Of a stretch of DNA of 26,147 bases, positions 7,378 to 15,585 are shown one piece after another. The translations under genes were made by a program, and so were the position numbers. The stretch is taken from assembly GCA_039933315.1 (NCBI GenBank), contig JBDTOI010000045.1:1-26147 (forward strand), read 5' to 3'. The notes under the pieces were generated by a model. That model made no database searches and had not been told where the DNA came from. It saw only the letters and a program-made list of their open reading frames with translations. Each line of letters starts with the position of its first letter. Within the stretch, counting starts at the first letter, position 1. The DNA is from DASXRU01 sp039933315. GTDB taxonomy: Bacteria > Acidobacteriota > Blastocatellia > Pyrinomonadales > Pyrinomonadaceae.

Positions 7378-8784
7378 CTATGCCGTATGCGCGTCGGTGC
7401 GGCCGCGCAGCAGTTCAAGCAATTCGTCGCCGACGCGATAAACCGTCCCCGCACCGAGTGTGATAACGAGATCGCCTTCACGGACAGTGTCGCGCAATAC
7501 TTCCGCAGCGCCCTCGATCGCGCCGATATACTCCGCGCTCTTGTGCCCGTAACTCTTAATCCTTTCCGTCAACACCTCCGCGTCGATGCCCTCGATCGGG
7601 TCCTCGCTGGCGGCGTAAATGTCCGTCACCAGCAGGACGTCGGCATTGTTGAAGGCCCGGGCAAACTCTTCCATCAGATCCTGTGTCCTGCTGTAACGAT
7701 GCGGTTGAAAAAGCACCACGATTCGCTTTCCCGGGGCGCCGATTTTGGCCGCCGCCAAAGTCGCCTTCACTTCAGTGGGATGGTGCCCGTAATCATCCAC
7801 CACCAGCACGCCGGCTTCTTCACCCCTGAATTGAAAGCGACGATCGGCTCCGGTGAATTCGCCCAGCGCTTTTGCGATCTGATCGAACGGCACCTGGAGC
7901 TCGAGGCCTACCGCGATCGCAGCCAGAGAGTTGTACACGTTGTGCAGCCCCGGCACTCGCAGGTTAACGTCGCCGATCACCTCTACTCCCTTCCATACTG
8001 TGAAACTCGATCCGAACGCGTTATCGAAACGAACGCCATGGGCCGAGACGTCAGCCTGGGCGCTCAAGCCATAGGTCACATGGCGGCGCTCGACGCTGGG
8101 AATTATTGCCTGAACGTTTGGATCATCGAGGCACAGAACCGCCGCGCCATAAAACGGCACCTTATTCACAAAACTGACGAAGCATTTACGGACATCATCC
8201 ATGTCGTGGTAGTAGTCCATGTGCTCTCGATCAATGTTCGTCACTACGGCGATAGTCGGCGAGAGCATCAGGAAAGAACGATCGCTTTCATCGGCCTCAA
8301 CCACCATCAAATCGCTCTTACCCAAGCGCGCGTTTGAGCGATAAGCTCGAACCACGCCGCCCACGACGAACGTGGGATCCAGATTCGCGCTGCCCAGCAC
8401 CGTGGCCACCATCGACGTGGTCGTGGTTTTGCCATGCGAGCCCGCCACGGCTACCGAGTAAGGCTTCAGGCGCATCAACTCGGCCAGCATTTCAGCTCGC
8501 GGGATCACGGGAATTAATCGCCGCCTGGCTTCAATGATCTCGGGATTGTCATCGCCTACCGCGGTGGAACGCACTACCACATGACAGTGCCCCACATTCT
8601 CCGCGCGGTGACCCACTTTGAAATCAACTCCCAGCAGCTCCAGACGGTCTGTGGTCTCTGATTTTTTCTGGTCTGAACCGGAAACACAGAAACCGAGATT
8701 AGCGAGCACTTCTGCGATTCCGGACATACCTATGCCGCCAACCCCCACGAAGTGCACTATTTGAATCCGCCTGAACATTGCCAC
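7378..8784 (-). CDS. murC: UDP-N-acetylmuramate--L-alanine ligase
   Basis: MurC adds L-Ala to UDP-MurNAc using ATP, the first step of stem-peptide synthesis. The 468-residue protein has the N-terminal Rossmann motif HFVGVGGIGMSGIAEVL, the Mur ligase P-loop GSHGKTTTTSM (115-125), EADESDRSF, the central Asn/His region YGHHPTEV, and the C-terminal FQPHRYSRT. I chose the GTG at 8784 because AAGAGG, overlapping the end of murG, is correctly spaced from it; an ATG two codons later at 8778 is the alternative. The gene begins 2 nt after the murG stop. Confidence 0.97.
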   Translation of the reverse strand: MAMFRRIQIVHFVGVGGIGMSGIAEVLANLGFCVSGSDQKKSETTDRLELLGVDFKVGHRAENVGHCHVVVRSTAVGDDNPEIIEARRRLIPVIPRAEMLAELMRLKPYSVAVAGSHGKTTTTSMVATVLGSANLDPTFVVGGVVRAYRSNARLGKSDLMVVEADESDRSFLMLSPTIAVVTNIDREHMDYYHDMDDVRKCFVSFVNKVPFYGAAVLCLDDPNVQAIIPSVERRHVTYGLSAQADVSAHGVRFDNAFGSSFTVWKGVEVIGDVNLRVPGLHNVYNSLAAIAVGLELQVPFDQIAKALGEFTGADRRFQFRGEEAGVLVVDDYGHHPTEVKATLAAAKIGAPGKRIVVLFQPHRYSRTQDLMEEFARAFNNADVLLVTDIYAASEDPIEGIDAEVLTERIKSYGHKSAEYIGAIEGAAEVLRDTVREGDLVITLGAGTVYRVGDELLELLRGRTDAHTA

Positions 8785-8786
8785 GG

Positions 8787-9878
8787 TCAGTTACCTCTTG
8801 CCATTTCAACCATCAAATCGACTGTTGCTGCCGCTGCATCGCGCCGTGCCAGATTGCGACTGGCCCCTTCCATTTGTGTTATCGCATCCGGGTTGAGCGC
8901 CAGCGATAGAATTCCCTGTGCAAGTTTCGCGCCCGTTAAATCTTTCTGCAAAACCATTCGCGCCGCTCCCACTGATTGCAGCGCTTCCGCGTTTTTGCGC
9001 TGGTGGTCATCCGCTGCCAGAGGGAACGGAATCATGATCGCCGCCTTGCCCGCCGCGACAAGTTCCGCGCTGGTGGTCGCCCCGGCGCGGCAAACGATCA
9101 AGTCGGCATTCGCAAAGGAGGTCACCATGTCATCGATGTATTTCCGCACGTCGGCGTGCCGCGTCCAACCTGCCTTTGCGTATCCTTCGCGCACCTTCTC
9201 ATAATCTGCCTCGCCTGTCTGATGCGTGATATAAAAAGTCTCCTGTTGCATAACCAGGTGCGGCAGCGCGTCCACGACGGCCTCATTGATCGCCCTGGCA
9301 CCCTGCGAGCCTCCGAACACCAGTAGCGAAAAGCGCGAATGATCGCGTTGCTTGCGGGGAATCTCAAAGAACTCAGCGCGCACCGGATTTCCAGTCAACA
9401 CGCCTTTGCCGCGAAAGTAAGGCAGCGCCTCGGCAAATGAAACTGCTGCTCGATCGACGACCCGCGCCAGCCGGCGATTGGTCCATCCCGGCAAAGCGTT
9501 TGAATCCATCACCAGCGTAGGCAACCGCATGAATGCCGCCATCAGCATCACCGGCCCGGAAACATATCCCCCGGCACCAACCACTATGTCCGGGCGGAAC
9601 TCGCGTATTACTCGCCGGGCCGCCAGCAAACTCTTCGGCAGCAGTGCGAGACCTCGTAACTGCGCCAGGGTGCCAACATTTTTTAGGCCCGTGCTTTCAA
9701 TGAGCGAAAGTTCAAAACCTGCCTGGGGCACCAGTCGCGCTTCAAGTCCTCGGGCAGTTCCTACGAACCTGATACTCGATTCCGCATCGCGCCGAAGCAC
9801 TTCGTTAGCGACTGCAATGCCCGGATAAATGTGGCCGCCGGTACCGCCTGCGGCGATCAGCACGCGCATGGCGCTCAT
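8787..9878 (-). CDS. murG: UDP-GlcNAc:undecaprenyl-PP-MurNAc-pentapeptide GlcNAc transferase
   Basis: MurG adds GlcNAc to lipid I to make lipid II at the inner face of the cytoplasmic membrane. From the ATG at 9878 the product is 363 residues, close to the 355 of E. coli. It has the GT-B motifs GGTGGHIYPG (11-20), GAGGYVSGP, LVFGGSQGARAINE and the donor-binding segment RAGATTSAELVAAGKAAI. The start overlaps the ftsW stop as ATGA, which indicates translational coupling; a second ATG three codons later is possible. The reading frame stays open far upstream inside ftsW, but that is a shadow. Confidence 0.97.
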   Translation of the reverse strand: MSAMRVLIAAGGTGGHIYPGIAVANEVLRRDAESSIRFVGTARGLEARLVPQAGFELSLIESTGLKNVGTLAQLRGLALLPKSLLAARRVIREFRPDIVVGAGGYVSGPVMLMAAFMRLPTLVMDSNALPGWTNRRLARVVDRAAVSFAEALPYFRGKGVLTGNPVRAEFFEIPRKQRDHSRFSLLVFGGSQGARAINEAVVDALPHLVMQQETFYITHQTGEADYEKVREGYAKAGWTRHADVRKYIDDMVTSFANADLIVCRAGATTSAELVAAGKAAIMIPFPLAADDHQRKNAEALQSVGAARMVLQKDLTGAKLAQGILSLALNPDAITQMEGASRNLARRDAAAATVDLMVEMARGN

Positions 9879-11083
9879 CCGTTCCGCGCCGAAGCCGGTA
9901 ATCGCAGCCCGGGACCGAAGTTTTTGCTGACTACCGCGCGTCCCCGAGCTTTGGCCGCTTTGCCCGCAGCCAACAGAGACGGATCGCCGGCCACATTGGC
10001 GTACTGCGAAATGTTCAAAAGGATTCCCGCGGCCGCCAGCGTAGGCACCAGCGACGATCCACCATAGGAAATGAACGGCAGCGGAATTCCTTTGGCCGGC
10101 AACAACGCGACTGCCACGCTGATGTTGAATAGCGCCTGCGCCACAATTCCCACGACCAGCCCGATACCCAGTAACATGCCAAACCTGTCCGGGGCCCGCA
10201 GCGCCGCTCGCATACCGCGCCACAGAAAAATTGCAAACACGCCCACCACCACCAATGCCCCCAATAGTCCCAGCTCTTCCCCAACTACAGCGAAGATGAA
10301 ATCCGAATGAGCGAAAGGAAGAAAGAACATTTTCTGCTTACCTTGCGCGAAGCCGAGACCATGTGGCCCACCCGAACCAATAGAAATTAGCGACTGCACC
10401 ACCTGATACCCGTTGCCGAGCGGGTCGGCCCACGGATCGAGAAACGTAACCAGACGTCGCATACGAAACGGCGTGAATATCAGCATGGCCACCAGGCCCA
10501 ACAGCATCGGCAGCGAAACGAGTCCCAGATGCAACACACGAACACCTGCCGCATAGCACATCACGAAGCAGACTATGCCCAGCATCAGGGCGGTGCCGAG
10601 GTCCGGCTCTTTCAGAATCAACGCGGCCAGCACACCCAGCACCAGCAGGCACGGCAAAAGCGTTCGCCAGAATGACGTTTCATCGCCCGCATGCTTCTCC
10701 AGGAAATATGCCAGGAAAATAGCCAGCGCTAACTTCGCAGCTTCGGACGGTTGAACAGAGAAGCCGCCAAACCGGATCCAACGATGCGCGCCGTTGATGC
10801 GGGGAAAAGCAAACACGGCCAGCAGCAATACCACGGTCACCGCGAGCAAGCCGTACACTAAGCGACGGTTGCGCAGTCGCTGGTAATCGAACTGCGTGGC
10901 CAGCAGCATCACGCCGAAACCTATCAAGGTCCACATCGCTTGTTTAATGACGTAATGAAACTGACCGTGATTCTCTCCCTGAGCGACGACGGCTGACGCG
11001 CTATAAACCATGACGATGCCAAACAGAGCCAGCCCCGTCACCGAGGCAAACAACCATTTGTCAGCTTGAAGTTTTCTCGCCAT
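9875..11083 (-). CDS. ftsW: SEDS peptidoglycan glycosyltransferase FtsW
   Basis: FtsW polymerises lipid II into septal glycan together with its partner PBP, FtsI. The 402-residue protein has about ten membrane segments. SEDS signatures include NGAHRWIRFGGFSVQPSE (the conserved extracellular loop region), KEPDLGTAL, SGGPHGLGFAQGKQK, PFAHSDFIFAVVGEELG and LPFISYGGSS. The position between murD and murG identifies it as FtsW rather than RodA. No ribosome-binding site is obvious before the ATG at 11083; the 14-bp gap to murD is AT-rich and borders the heptamer repeat at the murD end. Confidence 0.97.
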   Translation of the reverse strand: MARKLQADKWLFASVTGLALFGIVMVYSASAVVAQGENHGQFHYVIKQAMWTLIGFGVMLLATQFDYQRLRNRRLVYGLLAVTVVLLLAVFAFPRINGAHRWIRFGGFSVQPSEAAKLALAIFLAYFLEKHAGDETSFWRTLLPCLLVLGVLAALILKEPDLGTALMLGIVCFVMCYAAGVRVLHLGLVSLPMLLGLVAMLIFTPFRMRRLVTFLDPWADPLGNGYQVVQSLISIGSGGPHGLGFAQGKQKMFFLPFAHSDFIFAVVGEELGLLGALVVVGVFAIFLWRGMRAALRAPDRFGMLLGIGLVVGIVAQALFNISVAVALLPAKGIPLPFISYGGSSLVPTLAAAGILLNISQYANVAGDPSLLAAGKAAKARGRAVVSKNFGPGLRLPASARNG

Positions 11084-11097
11084 AACTAAAACTAGAA

Positions 11098-11182
11098 CTA
11101 GTTTCGAGTTTCGGGTTTCGGGTTTCGAGTTTCTGCATCCGGCGTGGAACTCGAAACTCGAAACTCTAAACTCGAAACTTCT
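11098..11182. repeat. GTTTCGA heptamer inverted repeat inside the murD 3' end
   Basis: On the plus strand the left arm (11101-11133) is a tandem of GTTTCGA and GTTTCGG units. The right arm (11147-11180) is the inverted counterpart with GAAACTC, TAAACTC and GAAACTT units. A 13-bp centre separates them. The element begins with the same ACTAGT hexamer that ends the ftsZ-linked repeat, and that hexamer contains the murD stop codon. The arms could form a long hairpin between the murD and ftsW cistrons. Confidence 0.85.
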
Positions 11183-12522
11183 TCCTTAAAGACCCGTCCG
11201 CGATGCTCGAAGCTATCGAACATATCGAAGCTGGCACATGCCGGCGCCAGCAGGACGATGTCACCGGACTGCGCTGAAGTGAACGCGCGCCCGACGGCAT
11301 CCCGCATGTCCGTCGCCCGCTCAGTGGGCGCAACATCCTTCAACTCCTGTTCAATTGCCGGTGCATCCTCACCAATCAGAACCAACTTGCGAACCGTGGC
11401 CTGCACCAGTGGCGCCAGCGGCGCATACGGCGCCTGCTTGCCCCGACCTCCCAGGATTAGCACCACTTTTCCCTCGTCCTCCGCGAAAGCTTCGAGGGCT
11501 TTCATCGTGGCATCAACACTGGTCGCCTTCGAATCATTGTAGAAGCGCACGCCATTAATGGTGGTTACCTGTTCGAGCCGGTGCTCGACGGGCCGAAAGT
11601 TCTTGATTGTCTCCCGCATCGAATCCGGCGCGGCGCCGCAGGCTAACCCCACGGCCAGCGCGGCTAAAACATTTTCCACGTTATGAAGACCGCGCAACTT
11701 CATTTCGTCTCGATTCATCAGCACGCGCTCTCCAGCTTCAGTGCGTGACACCAGTTCGCGCCCGCCGCGGAGGAAAAGACCTTCCGGCAGTTCTTTCGCC
11801 ACGCTGAACTGAGTCACGTGCGCGCGCAATCCGCCGGCCCACGAAGAGACCGTTTCGTCATCCGCATTAAGGATCGCCACGTCTGCCGCGGTTTGATTGC
11901 GAAAGATGCGGTGCTTGGCGGCCGCGTAATCGGTCACCGACTCATACCGATCCATGTGGTTGGGCGTGACGTTCAAAACCGCCGCGACAGCCGGGTGAAA
12001 ATCCACTGTGGTCTCGAGCTGGAAACTCGAGACCTCGACCACTGTCCAGCCGTCCGGACGCGACGAGTCGACCAGCGAAATCAGGGCCGTCCCGATGTTG
12101 CCGCCTACCTGCACCGTCATGCCTGCGTCTTTAAGCATCGCTCCAATCAAAGTCGTGGTCGTGGTCTTTCCGTTCGTTCCTGTGATAGCTACGATCCTGC
12201 CTTGCAAATAACGAGACGCGAGTTCTATCTCACCAATCACCTCGGCGCCCACGCGTTCCGCATACCGAATAGGAATGCTTTTGGACGGCACCCCGGGACT
12301 GATTACTACCAACTCAACCTGGTCCAATAACCAGGATGGCGCCTCGCCGCTGATGCAACCCACTCCCCCATCCTTCAGCGCCAGGGCTTCGGCGGGCCAT
12401 TGTTCCAGGGGCTTCTGATCGTTCAGCGCTACGATCGCACCCCGTTGAGAAAGAAAACGCGCGCTGGCAATGCCGCTACGGGCCGCCCCCAACACCAGAA
12501 CTTTCTTGCCGGCTACCTCCAT
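11098..12522 (-). CDS. murD: UDP-N-acetylmuramoylalanine--D-glutamate ligase with repeat-encoded tail
   Basis: MurD adds D-Glu to UDP-MurNAc-L-Ala. The 474-residue product has a Rossmann start KKVLVLGAARSGIASA, the P-loop GTNGKTTTT (115-123), NVTPNHMDRY, and the C-terminal domain motifs VRFYNDSKATSVDA, LILGGRGKQAPY and LLAPACASFDMFDSFEHRG. The family fold normally ends soon after this last motif. Here the final 27 residues, from EVSSLEFRV to KPETRN, are encoded entirely by a GTTTCGA-type inverted repeat that also supplies the TAG stop. The start overlaps the mraY stop by one base (TAATG). Enzyme identity is certain; the tail is probably non-functional. Confidence 0.97.
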   Translation of the reverse strand: MEVAGKKVLVLGAARSGIASARFLSQRGAIVALNDQKPLEQWPAEALALKDGGVGCISGEAPSWLLDQVELVVISPGVPSKSIPIRYAERVGAEVIGEIELASRYLQGRIVAITGTNGKTTTTTLIGAMLKDAGMTVQVGGNIGTALISLVDSSRPDGWTVVEVSSFQLETTVDFHPAVAAVLNVTPNHMDRYESVTDYAAAKHRIFRNQTAADVAILNADDETVSSWAGGLRAHVTQFSVAKELPEGLFLRGGRELVSRTEAGERVLMNRDEMKLRGLHNVENVLAALAVGLACGAAPDSMRETIKNFRPVEHRLEQVTTINGVRFYNDSKATSVDATMKALEAFAEDEGKVVLILGGRGKQAPYAPLAPLVQATVRKLVLIGEDAPAIEQELKDVAPTERATDMRDAVGRAFTSAQSGDIVLLAPACASFDMFDSFEHRGRVFKEEVSSLEFRVSSSTPDAETRNPKPETRN

Positions 12523-13676
12523 TAACGCAGTTTCAGAGTCGAAAGACTCAGCAGCGCGAAAAGTATGGCCAGGATCAGAAAGCGAAACACGATCTTAGAC
12601 TCTTTCCAGTCCTGCATCTCAAAGTGATGATGCAAAGGCGTCATGCGAAACAGGCGGCGCCCGGTGCCGGTGCTGGCCCTGGTCATCTTAAAGAAGCTCA
12701 CCTGCAGGATCACGGAGAGGGCTTCAATAACGAACACGCCCCCTACCATAACCAGTATGAACTCCTGCTTGGTAAGTACGCCGACTGTGCCGATGGCTCC
12801 GCCTATCGCCAGACTGCCCACATCACCCATGAAGACTTCCGCCGGCGGCGCGTTGAACCAGAGAAAGCCCAAACTGGCGCCGACCATCGCGCCACAAAAG
12901 ACGGTCAGCTCCGCCGCCTCCGGGCGATGGGTCAGATCCAGATAGCTCGTCCAGCGCGAGTCACTAATCACATATGTGAAGGCTGTCAAAGCGGCCATGG
13001 CTACGAACGTCACGCTGATGGCCAGGCCATCCAGACCGTCCGTCAGATTCACCGCGTTGGTCCAGCCCATTAACACCACCGCGATCAGCACCAGGTAAAG
13101 ATACGGTCCGATGTAGCTAACTCCGTCCGGAATCGCCGTCGCTTTGATAAAGGGTATGCTCACGTTCCATGAATACTTCGTCGCGAAGTATTTGGTGGAA
13201 ATGAAAAGCGCTAACCAAACTCCCACTGCAATCAGGAATTGCAACGCCAGCTTTTGCTTGCCAGTCAAACCCAGGCTGCGCTGCTTCGCCATCTTTGCGT
13301 AATCGTCCATAAAACCGATGGCGCCGAATCCCAGAGTTGCAATCAGTGTGATCCAGACATAAACACTTGACAGCCGCGCCCACAGCAGCGTCGAGATCAA
13401 CACGGAAGCAATTATCAGGACTCCGCCCATGGTGGGCGTGCCCCGCTTGGCCATGTGCGCCTTGGGACCCTCTTCGCGAATCTGCTGTCCGATATTCCAT
13501 TCCCGCAGCGCGCGAATTGCCCTGCCGCCGAACAACAGCGAAATCAGTAGGGCCGTCACGGTGGCGTAGGCGGTGCGGAACGTGACGTACTGAAAAACAT
13601 TGAGTCCCTTAACAAGCAGCGACTCCTGCTCCTTATAGTGGCCATATAGCAGCTCGTAAAAGAGGTAGTAGATCAT
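12522..13676 (-). CDS. mraY: phospho-MurNAc-pentapeptide transferase
   Basis: MraY transfers phospho-MurNAc-pentapeptide from UDP to undecaprenyl phosphate, making lipid I. From the ATG at 13676 the protein has 384 residues and about ten membrane segments. It shows KRGTPTMGG in the first cytoplasmic region, the metal/catalytic FMDDYAK, NAVNLTDGLDGLA, FMGDVGSLAIGG and the TPLHHHFEM loop, all typical of MraY. The ATG gives an N-terminus like E. coli MraY; the frame also allows a GTG at 13703, nine codons earlier, and neither has a strong ribosome-binding site. It lies 54 bp downstream of murF by the ATG start. Confidence 0.97.
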   Translation of the reverse strand: MIYYLFYELLYGHYKEQESLLVKGLNVFQYVTFRTAYATVTALLISLLFGGRAIRALREWNIGQQIREEGPKAHMAKRGTPTMGGVLIIASVLISTLLWARLSSVYVWITLIATLGFGAIGFMDDYAKMAKQRSLGLTGKQKLALQFLIAVGVWLALFISTKYFATKYSWNVSIPFIKATAIPDGVSYIGPYLYLVLIAVVLMGWTNAVNLTDGLDGLAISVTFVAMAALTAFTYVISDSRWTSYLDLTHRPEAAELTVFCGAMVGASLGFLWFNAPPAEVFMGDVGSLAIGGAIGTVGVLTKQEFILVMVGGVFVIEALSVILQVSFFKMTRASTGTGRRLFRMTPLHHHFEMQDWKESKIVFRFLILAILFALLSLSTLKLR

Positions 13677-13730
13677 TTCTTCAGTAGTTCGATCAGCTGT
13701 CACTTCGCCGAAGTCGGCTACAGCTCGCGT

Positions 13731-15230
13731 CTAAATCTGAGGTCCCGCATCTCCCGCACCATGGTCATCACCGACCAACGGAAAACGGGCACGCAACGCG
13801 CTGATGACCTGGTCGGTGTTTACGCTGCGCGAACCCTTCACCAGGACCAGATCGCCTTCGCGCGCTTCTTCACCCAGCGCGCTGGCGGCATCGTCCGACG
13901 TTTCAAAGAATCTGGTTGACTCCATTCCCTGCTCGCGAGCCCCAGCCACTATCTCGCGACCCAAACCACGAATGCCCCACAAGACATCTATACCCAACCG
14001 CGCAATCTCGCGACCGGCCTCGCGATGCATCTCAACCTCGTCGGGACCCAACTCCATCATCTCACCGGCCAGCACCAGCCGGCGTCTGACGTTCTCGCCG
14101 GTACTTGCTATCGCCCGGACCATGCTCAACAAAGAGCGTGGATTCGAATTGTACGAGTCGTCAACCACCGTAAATCCAGCGGCAAAGTCGATCACCTCGC
14201 CACGCATGCGGGGCGGCACTGCCGTCCGCAGAGCCGCGGCGATCGCTTTCGGTCCAATCCCAAAGGAAGTGGCTACAGCTGCTGCCGCAAGCGCGTTCAT
14301 AAGATTATGACGACCCGTCATTGGCAACTCAGCGGCTGCCTGGCCCAGCGGCGTTTTGAGCTTGAATCGATTCAAGCCAAATCGTCGGATATCAATCTCA
14401 CTGGCGGAGACGTCGGCCTCGTTTTCAATGCCGAAGGTGATAATCGGGCCACCATGTTTTGCCCGCATTGCCATCACCAGTTCGTCGTCGGCGTTCAGCA
14501 CCGCGGTGGCCCCCGGCTTTAGACCTTCGATCAACTCCGCTTTTGCCGCGGCGATGTTTTCCATCGAGCCGAGATACTCCAGGTGCACGGGTGCTACCAG
14601 CAATTCGACGCCCACGTCCGGCGGAGTAATGCGACACAGGCGCTGAATCTCATGCGTCGGCGATGACATTCCCATCTCCAGCACTGCCAGGTCGTAATCA
14701 GATGGTGAACGTCCCTCGCTCACCATCTGCAACACTGAAAGTGGCAGGCCCAGCCCGTTGTTGTAGTTGCGCTCGCTCTTTAAGACGCGCCTCCCGGTGC
14801 TCCTCAGAATATGCGCCGTCAACTCTTTCGCCGTCGTCTTGCCGGCACTCCCGGTGATACCGACTACCGGACGCGCCCATTGTTCGTAAACCTTGCGCGC
14901 CAGCGTTTGTAGAGCGGCAATCGCATCATCAACGAGTAAGAGCCGGCCGGCTAAACTTGCAAGAGCATTATCTCCTTTTACACGGTCGGCGCGCGCTACC
15001 GCGGCCAGGCCGCCACGATCAAACGAGTCGGCAATGTAGTCGTGGGCGTCGGCAAACGTTCCGTTAAAGCCTGCCTTCTCATAGTCAGGTTGCGAGAGGG
15101 CAAAGAACAGGTCGCCTTCTTTGGTCGCCCGGGAATCGATCGAGAAGTCAGTTATTTCTTTGTCAAACAACTCGGCGCTCACGCCATCGGCGGTTGCACC
15201 CATTAATTCTGCCGCAGTTCTTACATTCAC
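13731..15230 (-). CDS. murF: UDP-MurNAc-tripeptide--D-alanyl-D-alanine ligase
   Basis: MurF adds D-Ala-D-Ala to complete the UDP-MurNAc-pentapeptide. The 499-residue protein has an N-terminal domain with DFSIDSRATKEGDLFFAL, typical of MurE/MurF, the P-loop GITGSAGKTTAKEL (125-138), SERNYNNGLGLPLS, AVLEMGMSSPTHEI and DSYNSNPRSLLSM. NYNN and EMG with no meso-DAP or Lys binding motif separate it from MurE. The start is a GTG at 15230 with no clear ribosome-binding site, and the upstream sequence is repeat-rich rather than the end of murE. The N-terminus is slightly uncertain. Confidence 0.96.
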   Translation of the reverse strand: MNVRTAAELMGATADGVSAELFDKEITDFSIDSRATKEGDLFFALSQPDYEKAGFNGTFADAHDYIADSFDRGGLAAVARADRVKGDNALASLAGRLLLVDDAIAALQTLARKVYEQWARPVVGITGSAGKTTAKELTAHILRSTGRRVLKSERNYNNGLGLPLSVLQMVSEGRSPSDYDLAVLEMGMSSPTHEIQRLCRITPPDVGVELLVAPVHLEYLGSMENIAAAKAELIEGLKPGATAVLNADDELVMAMRAKHGGPIITFGIENEADVSASEIDIRRFGLNRFKLKTPLGQAAAELPMTGRHNLMNALAAAAVATSFGIGPKAIAAALRTAVPPRMRGEVIDFAAGFTVVDDSYNSNPRSLLSMVRAIASTGENVRRRLVLAGEMMELGPDEVEMHREAGREIARLGIDVLWGIRGLGREIVAGAREQGMESTRFFETSDDAASALGEEAREGDLVLVKGSRSVNTDQVISALRARFPLVGDDHGAGDAGPQI

Positions 15231-15584
15231 ACGTTGCTGCCAGTGGCACAGACTTCAGTCTGCGATTCACCTTGTCCTCAGTTGCGTTCGATTAGAATCT
15301 CTCTCTTCGTCATCGCCGACAGTAGGTTCGACGCTGGCGTTTCCCATGTCGATGCCGGTAACCGCCGAGTTCACCCCGCTTGCGTGTGAGCCGCCACCCG
15401 GACGAGTCGTTCTCAATCGCCGCAAGCGCTTACGACAAGCACTGACTCTCACGCTAACGTCTCTATCAAACTGGGTCGCTGCATTTCGATGGCGGGGGAT
15501 CATTCAGTTCTCGTTTATCAGTAAAGTGGCACAGACTTCAGTCTGTGTATTCCCGGTGACAACACAGACTGAAGTCTGCGCCAC
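15231..15584. other. repeat-filled gap between ftsI and murF where murE is expected
   Basis: These 354 bp carry no supported gene. One copy of the CACAGACTTCAGTCTG palindrome lies near murF (15242-15267) and an inverted doublet lies next to the ftsI stop (15524-15585). The central 255 bp give no MurE-like motif in the frames I read: no P-loop and no DNPR-type motif. A 78-residue minus-strand frame (15267-15503) looks like chance. In most dcw clusters murE stands here. Confidence 0.7.
15242..15267. repeat. single copy of the GTGGCACAGACTTCAGTCTG palindrome
   Basis: The core is self-complementary (CAGACT with AGTCTG around TC) and is preceded by AGTGG, as in the other copies. It ends in GCG rather than GTG, so the outer bases of the stem do not pair. 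It lies 11 bp upstream of the murF GTG start. Confidence 0.85.
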
Positions 15585-15585
15585 T
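15524..15585. repeat. inverted doublet of the CACAGACTTCAGTCTGTG palindrome, at the ftsI 3' end
   Basis: The left copy (15524-15547) and the inverted right copy (15563-15585) flank a 15-bp centre. Each copy is itself a palindrome, so single-stranded forms can fold as two small hairpins or one long one. The right copy touches the ftsI TGA stop. It may serve as a terminator or 3' mRNA stabiliser. Confidence 0.88.

Noticed and set aside
7387..8337. 316-residue plus-strand open frame opposite murC
   Set aside because: It is an antisense shadow of murC with a His/Arg-rich composition and no family signature.
15267..15503. 78-residue minus-strand frame as a murE remnant
   Set aside because: It has no P-loop, no DNPR-type motif and no MurE-like segment, and it lies within the repeat-bounded filler.
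15242..15585. the repeat-bounded 344 bp as a MITE or insertion sequence remnant
   Set aside because: Ends are copies of the dispersed palindrome, no target duplication is evident, and no transposase fragment can be read, so a repeat cluster is the simpler call.
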